From Novosphingobium panipatense (GTDB lineage Bacteria; Pseudomonadota; Alphaproteobacteria; Sphingomonadales; Sphingomonadaceae), in contig NZ_MSQB01000004.1 of the NCBI RefSeq assembly GCF_002149965.1, forward strand, positions 184,273 to 248,272: a stretch of 64,000 nucleotides of DNA, in the 5' to 3' direction. Shown one piece after another: positions 57,818 to 64,000 of this stretch. The first letter of the stretch is position 1; each line of letters begins with the position of its first letter. Under the pieces are notes generated by a model. That model was not told where the DNA came from, did no database searches, and saw nothing but the letters and a program-made list of their open reading frames with translations. The position numbers and the translations under genes are program-made.

Positions 57818-58687
57818 TCAGCTTTCCACGCGCTCCATAGCCGCGAATGCCGCCGCGCGAGCGTCGAATATCTGCTCCAGATGGTTGACCGGATCGCCCA
57901 CGGTCACGCCGCCTTCCACCGGGATCACCGCGCCGGTCATGTGGCGCGAACGATCGCTGGCGAGGAACAGCGCCACTTGCGCGACGTCATCCGGCTCGCC
58001 CCGCCGCTTGATCAGTTGGTTGGAGAGGTAGACCGCGTTCACCCCCTCCTCGATGCGCGCGGCAAGGCCGCTCTCCGCGCCCTTCTCTCCGAACGAGGAC
58101 AATTCGGTGCGCACATGGCCCGGCACGATGCAGTTCACCCGGATGCCGTGCCGCGCCAGATCGATGGCGGAGGACTTGGAAAACTGGATCAGCGCCGCCT
58201 TGGAGGCCCGGTAGGTCATCATCGCATGCCCTGCGAGCGTGCCGGCGATGGAGGCATTGTTGAGGATCACGCCTCCTCGTTTTTGACCATTTGGGCCTGC
58301 CTTCGCCATGATCCGCGCCGCATTGCGCGTGCCCAGCATCGGCCCGAGCACGTTGACGCGCATCACCCGGTCGAAATCCTCAAGCGTATCGTCCAGAAAG
58401 CTGGGAAAGGCGCCGCAGGACATGCCGGCATTGTTGAACAGCACGTCGATCCCGCCGAAGCGGGAGACGGCAGCCTCGATCATCGCCTCCACCGCCGCCG
58501 GATCGGATACGTCGGTGCGCTGATAGACCGCCGAAGCGCCGAGCCTTTCCGCCAGCGCCTCTCCCGCCTCGTCCGCGATATCGGCGATCAGGACTTTCGC
58601 CCCCTCCGCCGCGAACAGTTCCACGGTGGCGCGGCCGATGCCGCTGGCGCCGCCGGTGACGACCGCTACTTTGCCCGCAAGTTCCAT
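57818..58687 (-). CDS. short-chain dehydrogenase/reductase
   Basis: 289 residues. TGGASGIG (12-19), NNAG and the Ser-Tyr-Lys set in NNASIAGTLAG and TYRASKAA. Its ATG overlaps the P450 stop by one base (TGATG), so it should use the P450 product: oxidation of the new hydroxyl group is the natural guess. The C-terminal 40 residues (VGDPVNHLEQIFDARAAAFA) extend beyond the normal fold. Confidence 0.92.
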   Translation of the reverse strand: MELAGKVAVVTGGASGIGRATVELFAAEGAKVLIADIADEAGEALAERLGASAVYQRTDVSDPAAVEAMIEAAVSRFGGIDVLFNNAGMSCGAFPSFLDDTLEDFDRVMRVNVLGPMLGTRNAARIMAKAGPNGQKRGGVILNNASIAGTLAGHAMMTYRASKAALIQFSKSSAIDLARHGIRVNCIVPGHVRTELSSFGEKGAESGLAARIEEGVNAVYLSNQLIKRRGEPDDVAQVALFLASDRSRHMTGAVIPVEGGVTVGDPVNHLEQIFDARAAAFAAMERVES

Positions 58688-60024
58688 CAGCGCGCCTCGA
58701 AAGTGATCGGCAGCGACTCGATGGTGCGCGTGGCGACGGTGGGCGTGTAGCGGATCGTGCTCTCAGGAATGGCGAGACGCAGGTTTTTCATCTGCCGGGC
58801 AATTTCGCGCGCAGCCACCTTCACTTCCATGCGCGCCAGCGCCAATCCGATGCAGCGGTGCGGGCCGCCGCCGAAGGCCACATGGCGGCCGAGATTGGGG
58901 CGGGTCAGATCGAACTTGCGCGGCTCCGGGAACACCGTCTCGTCATCGTTGCCCGATCCGTAGACCAGCAGCATATGCGCGTGGGCGGGGATCGTCGTGC
59001 CGTTCACGGTGACTTCGCGCGTGGTCATGCGGCTGAGCGCGCGCACCGGCGGTTCGGCGCGCAGATGCTCCTCCACGAAGCGATTGAGCTGGCGATCGTC
59101 GTCCGCCACGCTTTCCAGCAATTCGGCCATGCCGGGGCGCGTGGTGAGGACGTAGAACAAGTTGCCGATGGCGGTCGCCGTGGTGTCGTTGCCCGCGATC
59201 AAGGTGGCACGCACCAGCGAAACGGCCTCTGCGAAAGTCAGCTTTTCCTTGCCGCCATCCTCATTGGTGACTTCGGCATGGACCAGATCGGAAAGCATGT
59301 CTTCCGAAGGATTCGCCTCGCGCTGCTTCATCTTGGCGATCAGGTATTGCTGAAGCTCCGCGATCTGCGCGGCATTGGCCAGCATCGTCTCGCGGCTCTG
59401 CATCGCCCCGATCTGCGCGGTAACCGCGACCGACCAGCGCGAAATCTGCTCCTCCATGCCCTGATCGAGCCCGAGTTGCTCCACGATCACGCGAATGGTC
59501 AGCGGGATCGCGATGTCCTTCGCGGCATCGCACTGACCATCGCCGCGCGCCACCACATCGGCGATCACCCCGCGTACCACTTCGGTAATGCGCGGCTCCA
59601 GTTCCTTCACGCGGTGCGCGGTGAAGGCCTGCTCCATCAGCTTGCGGATGCGCGTATGGTAAGGCGGATCGGACATGATCGCGTCCGGGAAATAGCCGCC
59701 GCCGTGTTCTTGGAGGTAGGCCTGAAACTCCTCCCGCATCCCGCGCGCCTGCTGTTCGGAATAGCCGTGCTTGACCGAGAAGGTCACCGGATCCGACTGG
59801 ATCTGCGCGATATCCTCATGCCGCGTCACCAGCCAGGAACCGAGCCGCTCGTCATAGTGGATCGGATCGCCGTGGCGCATGGCGCGATAGAACGCGTTGG
59901 GCTGCGCCTGGATCGCGGTATCGGCCAGCGAACCGCTGTCGAGCAGCGCCTGTTCCTCGGCGGTCAGTTCCCGCCGCTCGCTGATCCGATCTTCGCTTGC
60001 CCCAAGTTGCGTTGACGTCGCCAT
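58687..60024 (-). CDS. cytochrome P450
   Basis: 445 residues, soluble bacterial class I. The I-helix oxygen motif is AGNDTT (277-282), the ExxR pair is E319/R322, and the haem-binding FGGGPHRC has the axial C391. ATG 60024 is preferred over upstream in-frame starts. Resembles sphingomonad P450s linked to terpenoid or steroid hydroxylation, but the substrate cannot be assigned. A ferredoxin gene lies 101 bp upstream on the same strand and probably donates electrons. No reductase gene is in the window. Confidence 0.93.
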   Translation of the reverse strand: MATSTQLGASEDRISERRELTAEEQALLDSGSLADTAIQAQPNAFYRAMRHGDPIHYDERLGSWLVTRHEDIAQIQSDPVTFSVKHGYSEQQARGMREEFQAYLQEHGGGYFPDAIMSDPPYHTRIRKLMEQAFTAHRVKELEPRITEVVRGVIADVVARGDGQCDAAKDIAIPLTIRVIVEQLGLDQGMEEQISRWSVAVTAQIGAMQSRETMLANAAQIAELQQYLIAKMKQREANPSEDMLSDLVHAEVTNEDGGKEKLTFAEAVSLVRATLIAGNDTTATAIGNLFYVLTTRPGMAELLESVADDDRQLNRFVEEHLRAEPPVRALSRMTTREVTVNGTTIPAHAHMLLVYGSGNDDETVFPEPRKFDLTRPNLGRHVAFGGGPHRCIGLALARMEVKVAAREIARQMKNLRLAIPESTIRYTPTVATRTIESLPITFEAR

Positions 60025-60125
60025 TAGCCTGTCCCGTATTCTGTGTCTTTGCGATCTTTTATGGACCGGGCAGCGGCGGTCAGCCATGCCCGCCCTCGAA
60101 CCAAGGCTTGCCCCGAGGGGAAGGA

Positions 60126-60461
60126 TCAATACCCCGACGCAGGCGCCACGGTGACTTCCAAGCCATCCAGATTGCCGTTCATCTTGATCTGACACCCCAG
60201 GCGGCTGGTGTCCTTCATGACGTCCGCCACCATGTCGAGCATGGCGAATTCCACATCATCCGGCTCGCCCACCTCGTTCCACCAGTCTGCCGCGACGTAG
60301 ACGTGGCAGGTCGCGCAGGCACAGCCGCCGCCGCAATCGCCCATGATCCCGGCAACCCCGCGCGAACGGCCGAGTTCCATCAGGCTCACGCCCTCCTCTA
60401 CATCGGGAAATTCGTGCTTCACGCCGTCGATGTCGGTCATGGTGACATGAAGGTTGCCCAT
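60126..60461 (-). CDS. adrenodoxin-type [2Fe-2S] ferredoxin
   Basis: 111 residues, ATG 60461. Cluster ligands C43-x5-C49-x2-C52 in CGGGCACATC and C90 in SRLGCQI; an extra Cys is C47. The fold is that of putidaredoxin/adrenodoxin that feed P450s. It is divergent from the amidohydrolase gene (228-bp gap). It probably serves the P450, and may also serve the Rieske oxygenase, whose own ferredoxin is absent here (inference). Confidence 0.94.
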   Translation of the reverse strand: MGNLHVTMTDIDGVKHEFPDVEEGVSLMELGRSRGVAGIMGDCGGGCACATCHVYVAADWWNEVGEPDDVEFAMLDMVADVMKDTSRLGCQIKMNGNLDGLEVTVAPASGY

Positions 60462-60689
60462 AAATCCTCTCGATTGATTTTCCTGATTGATGCCGCAGCC
60501 GGGGGGCCGCGCAAAGCGCTCCCCATGCCTTGCGACTTGCCCCAGCGGGAAAACCGCCACCACGTAGCCCGCGCGCCTTCCCGTACAGGACAAGCCCTCT
60601 GCCCGGCCCGTCATTTGCCGCGCCCCTCCCCGCTCCTAACCTGCCTTCCACGAGCCGCGCACACATCGATGGCCGAAAGGAGAAAAACC

Positions 60690-61976
60690 GTGGGACGGAC
60701 ACTGATCCAGAACGCCACGATATTCGACGGGACAGGCAAGGCTACTATCAAGGGCGATCTGGTGGTCGAGGGCAACCGCGTGACCTCAGTCGGCACCACG
60801 ACCGCCGCGCAGCCGGACGACATCACGATCGACGCCAGCGGCATGTTCCTGATGCCCGGCATGGTCGAAGGCCACGCGCACCTCTCTTTCGAGAATGTCT
60901 GCGCGACCGAGGACCTGATCGCCCCCTGTCCCGAAACGCAGGTCTTCACCGCCGCGCGCGGGGCCAAGGCGCTGATCGAGGCGGGCTTTACCTCTGCCTA
61001 CGGCGCGTCCGAAGCGAAGCTGAAACTGGCGGTCGCCGTGCGTGACGAGGTCAACGCCGGCCGCCTCCCCGGCCCGCGCATCCGTGCCGGCGGCCTCGAA
61101 ATCTCCGTCACCGGCGCGATGGGGGATGAGAGCAAGCTGCACAACCCGCGCATCGGCCCCTCCGCCATCGTCGACGGCGTGGAGGAGATGCGCAAGACCG
61201 TGCGCCTCCACTGCCGCGAGGGGATCGACAACGTGAAGCTCGATGTCTCGGGCGACCCGTTCTACCCCGGCACCCCCGGCAACACGACGCCGATGACTTT
61301 CGAGGAAGTGCGCGTCGCCGCCGAGACGGCCCATGCCTATGGCCGCAAGATCAACGCCCACACCCGTTCCATCGAAGGCTCCAAGCACTGCGTCCGCGCG
61401 GGCGTGGACGGCCTGTTCCACTGCGAATACGTGGACGAGGAACTGCTGGACATGATGGAGGAGGCGCGGGACCGCATCTTCGTCGTCCCCACCGTCGGCC
61501 TCTTCGCGCAGATCATGGCGGGTGAGGCTTCGGCGCACGGCCTCTCGCCCGAAGTCGGCGGCTACATGAACATTCCGGACCTGCTGGAAAACTCGCTGAA
61601 GACTCATACCGAACTGCGCAAGCGCGGCATCCGCCACCTGATCGGCGGCGACTATGGCTTCGGCTGGAGCCCGCAGGGCACGCAGGGGCGCGACCTCAAA
61701 TCCTTCGTCGATTTCTATGGCTACACCCCGGCCGAAGCGCTGGTCTGCGCCACCCGCAACGGCGGCCTCGCCATGGGATACGGCGGCGAACTCGGCACGC
61801 TGGCACCGGGCAAGCTGGCCGACCTGATCCTGGTCGACGGCGATCCGCTTGCCGACATTTCCATCCTTGCCGGGCCGGAAAAGGTCGCCTTCGTGATGAA
61901 GGACGGCGTGGTCCAGAAAATCAGCCCTGCCCTCACCACACATGCGAGCACTCCGACGCTCGAAGCGGCGGAATAA
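60690..61976 (+). CDS. metal-dependent amidohydrolase (imidazolonepropionase-like)
   Basis: 428 residues from GTG 60690, with AAAGGAG at the right spacing; an ATG at 60669 is a poorer start. A binuclear-metal amidohydrolase: H62-x-H64 in EGHAHLSF, the carboxylated Lys in NVKLDVSG, His ligands in NAHTRS and FHCEY, and the Asp in IGGDYGFG. Catalyses hydrolysis of an amide, lactone or related bond; many family members act on cyclic or peptide substrates. Followed by the Rieske gene 11 bp downstream, so it is in the same operon. Confidence 0.9.
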   Translation: MGRTLIQNATIFDGTGKATIKGDLVVEGNRVTSVGTTTAAQPDDITIDASGMFLMPGMVEGHAHLSFENVCATEDLIAPCPETQVFTAARGAKALIEAGFTSAYGASEAKLKLAVAVRDEVNAGRLPGPRIRAGGLEISVTGAMGDESKLHNPRIGPSAIVDGVEEMRKTVRLHCREGIDNVKLDVSGDPFYPGTPGNTTPMTFEEVRVAAETAHAYGRKINAHTRSIEGSKHCVRAGVDGLFHCEYVDEELLDMMEEARDRIFVVPTVGLFAQIMAGEASAHGLSPEVGGYMNIPDLLENSLKTHTELRKRGIRHLIGGDYGFGWSPQGTQGRDLKSFVDFYGYTPAEALVCATRNGGLAMGYGGELGTLAPGKLADLILVDGDPLADISILAGPEKVAFVMKDGVVQKISPALTTHASTPTLEAAE

Positions 61977-61987
61977 GGAGCCTCGGA

Positions 61988-63415
61988 ATGAACGTCGCCA
62001 CCGGAACGCTGCAGCCCGGCGAGGCCCGCTGCCCCGCCGAATCCACGCAGGACATCATCGCCGCAGACCGCAACGCCGCGCCCGCCTGGGCCGCCAGCGA
62101 AAGCTACCACTACCTCGGCAGCGAGGACGTTTCCAAGGAACGCTACACCGATCCCGCCTTCGCCAAAGCGGAGTTCGAGCGGATGTGGACGCGCACCTGG
62201 CAGATGGCCTGCCGAGAGGACCACATTCCCGAAGTGGGCGACTATTACGTCTACGACATTGGATCGTACTCGTTCGTCGTCACGCGTTGTGATGACGATG
62301 AGATCCGCGCCTACTTCAACGCCTGCCTCCATCGCGGCACCAAGCTCAAGCCCTCCGGCACGGCAGGCTTCGCGGCGAACCTGAAGTGCCCGTTCCATGG
62401 CTGGACCTGGAACCTCGACGGATCGCTGAAGGAAATCCCCGAAAAGTGGGACTTCGCCCATGTCGCCACGCAGAAGATGTGCCTGCCCGAAGCACGGGTG
62501 GAGCGGCTGGGCGGCTTCGTCTGGGTCAACATGGACCCCGCCGCACCCAGCCTTGAAGACTATCTCGGCGCCGAGGCCCTCGCCCATCTCAAGGCGTGGA
62601 AGCTGGAGGATCGCTATATCTACCTCCACGTCCAGAAGAGCTACCCGGCCAACTGGAAGCTGACGATGGAAGCCTTCATGGAGGCCTATCACGTCGGCGA
62701 CACCCACCCGCAAGTCGCGCCCGCCAATGGCGACGTGAACTCGCAATACGATGTCTACGGCGATCACGTGGACCGCTTCATCTCCACGCTCGGCGTCGTC
62801 AGCCCAAAGTTGCGCGACAAGTACAGCGAGGCGGACATCATCGCCAACTTCACGCTGGGCGACAGTTCCTCGCTGGGCGGCAGCAAGCCCGAACTGAAGG
62901 CAGGCGAACGCGCGCGGCAAGTGATGGCGGACATGTTCCGCGACATGTTCGAGACGGCGACCAACACCGATCTCAGCCACGTTTCGGATACCGAGCTGCT
63001 CGATACTTACAGCTACACGTTCTTCCCGAACCTGTTCCTGTTCCCCGGCATTTCGCTGCCGATGATCTACCGCTTCCGCCCCGATGCGCGCGACCATCGT
63101 CGCACGATCTACGAAGTGATGTTCATGCGCCCCAAGCCCAGGGACGGCAGCGAGGTGGAGACCGCCGAAGTCGAGATCTTGCAGGACCACCAGTCCTTCG
63201 CGGAGGCGCGGGGCATGGATCCCGGTTTCGGCCATATTCTCGATCAGGATACCGACAATCTCTACGCCCAGCAGGAAGGGCTGGAAGCCAGCGCCAAGCC
63301 GGGCCTGACCCTGGGCGACTATCAGGAAGTGCGCGTGCGCCATTTCGAGCAGACCATCGACAAGTACATGGCGATGCCGCCCTATCGTCCTGACTTTAAC
63401 GCTCTCCAGCGCTGA
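61988..63415 (+). CDS. Rieske non-haem iron oxygenase, alpha subunit
   Basis: 475 residues. The Rieske cluster is C113-x-H115 and C134-x2-H137 (CLHRG, CPFHGW). The catalytic iron site is in AFMEAYHVGDTH with H235 and H240. The usual bridging Asp next to them is Glu (E232). A third ligand is probably one of D419/D421 in LDQDTDN. No beta subunit, ferredoxin or reductase follows. Likely a hydroxylase or demethylase of a hydrophobic substrate. Its stop overlaps the next SDR start (TGATG). Confidence 0.93.
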   Translation: MNVATGTLQPGEARCPAESTQDIIAADRNAAPAWAASESYHYLGSEDVSKERYTDPAFAKAEFERMWTRTWQMACREDHIPEVGDYYVYDIGSYSFVVTRCDDDEIRAYFNACLHRGTKLKPSGTAGFAANLKCPFHGWTWNLDGSLKEIPEKWDFAHVATQKMCLPEARVERLGGFVWVNMDPAAPSLEDYLGAEALAHLKAWKLEDRYIYLHVQKSYPANWKLTMEAFMEAYHVGDTHPQVAPANGDVNSQYDVYGDHVDRFISTLGVVSPKLRDKYSEADIIANFTLGDSSSLGGSKPELKAGERARQVMADMFRDMFETATNTDLSHVSDTELLDTYSYTFFPNLFLFPGISLPMIYRFRPDARDHRRTIYEVMFMRPKPRDGSEVETAEVEILQDHQSFAEARGMDPGFGHILDQDTDNLYAQQEGLEASAKPGLTLGDYQEVRVRHFEQTIDKYMAMPPYRPDFNALQR

Positions 63416-64000
63416 TGACGTTCTCGCTTTCAGGCCGCACCGTCTTCGTGGCCGGCGCCTCCTCCGGGATCGGCGCCGGTTTCGCACGCGCCATTGCCGC
63501 CGCCGGTGGCCGCGTCGTGCTGGGAGCGCGGCGGTTAGATCGCTGCGAGGCGCTTGCCGCCGAACTGAGAGAAGCGCTGGCCGTCGAACTCGACGTCACC
63601 AGTGAGGCTTCCGTGCGCGCTGCTTTCGATGCAGCCGAGGCGCGTTTCGGCATGATCGACGGCATGATCTGCAACGCAGGCGTCGCCACCGGAGGGCGCC
63701 CTACCGATGTGCCCGAACACGGCCTGCGCCGGGTGCTCGACACCAACCTGCTCGGCGCCATGCTGGTCGCCCGCGAAGGCGCGCGGCGACTGATCGCCGG
63801 AGGGAGCCGCGAGCACGGACGGGGCCGCGTGGTCCTGATCGGATCGATCACCGCGCAGCAGAACGGCACCGGCGATGCCATGTATGCGGCCACCAAGGCC
63901 GGCCTCGCCCACCTCGGCCGGCAACTGGCGCGCGACTGGGTGCGGCAGGGGATCAACGTCAACACCGTGCAACCCGGCTGGATCGCCACCGAGATCAACA
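63415..64000 (+). CDS. short-chain dehydrogenase/reductase (3' end outside window)
   Basis: 195 residues are visible and the frame is open at the window end. NAD(P) site is AGASSGIG (13-20, a variant of TGxxxGIG), then CNAG in place of NNAG, and the catalytic Ser-Tyr-Lys in IGSITAQQ and MYAATKAG. Translationally coupled to the Rieske gene, so it probably oxidises the hydroxylated product. Confidence 0.9.
   Translation, partial: MTFSLSGRTVFVAGASSGIGAGFARAIAAAGGRVVLGARRLDRCEALAAELREALAVELDVTSEASVRAAFDAAEARFGMIDGMICNAGVATGGRPTDVPEHGLRRVLDTNLLGAMLVAREGARRLIAGGSREHGRGRVVLIGSITAQQNGTGDAMYAATKAGLAHLGRQLARDWVRQGINVNTVQPGWIATEIN

Noticed and set aside
55709..58750. Very long plus-strand open frame (over 1000 codons) antisense to the TonB receptor and SDR
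   Set aside because: Basic, low-complexity translation; both minus-strand genes are well supported.

Overview
The window reads as chromosomal DNA of a high-GC alphaproteobacterium of the order Sphingomonadales, most like Novosphingobium (an inference from gene content). Supporting signs are a permuted two-piece tmRNA with the tag ANDNEALALAA, DUF2794, DUF465 and HdaA-type genes, a TonB-dependent receptor inside a catabolic cluster, and many acyl-CoA dehydrogenase, crotonase and SDR genes. I see no phage, insertion sequence, CRISPR array, rRNA or intact tRNA.

Region 1 (1-21.5 kb) is mostly catabolic. It holds a paired large/small acyl-CoA dehydrogenase set (the first cut by the window edge), a CDF metal transporter, a secreted cytochrome c and an exported catalase-peroxidase (KatG). 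These are followed by an E1 alpha/beta 2-oxoacid dehydrogenase pair without E2/E3, an acyl-CoA ligase, a 3-ketosteroid-dehydrogenase-like flavoprotein, three divergent crotonases, two AraC regulators of different subfamilies, a TIM-barrel amidohydrolase and a fused double acyl-CoA dehydrogenase of FadE34 type. The combination suggests CoA-dependent breakdown of a bulky alicyclic or steroid/terpenoid-like acid, but the substrate cannot be read from the sequence.

Region 2 (21.5-46 kb) is housekeeping: purQ-purS, an SDR, cysE-DUF2794, hdaA, purM-purN (PurN carries a C-terminal MmcQ/YjbR domain), ndk, holC, pepA, the outer-membrane biogenesis/ribosome operon lptD-surA-pdxA-rsmA, malate synthase G, ssrA (tmRNA), mscL, a LemA/TPM membrane cluster and a Nudix hydrolase.

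Region 3 (46-53.2 kb) is a valine/isobutyryl-CoA degradation cluster on the minus strand. It contains methylmalonate-semialdehyde dehydrogenase, a lipoprotein, isobutyryl-CoA dehydrogenase, 3-hydroxyisobutyryl-CoA hydrolase, enoyl-CoA hydratase and 3-hydroxyisobutyrate dehydrogenase, with a divergent LysR regulator.

Region 4 (53.2-64 kb) is a second catabolic island. It contains a flavin reductase-like protein, SDR, alpha/beta hydrolase, TonB-dependent receptor, SDR, cytochrome P450 and adrenodoxin-type ferredoxin, with a divergent amidohydrolase, a Rieske oxygenase alpha subunit whose bridging carboxylate is Glu instead of Asp, and an SDR cut by the window end. Uptake, oxygenation, alcohol oxidation and hydrolysis functions sit together, which fits degradation of a hydrophobic terpenoid- or steroid-like compound. 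This island and the PurN fusion are the most interesting parts of the window.
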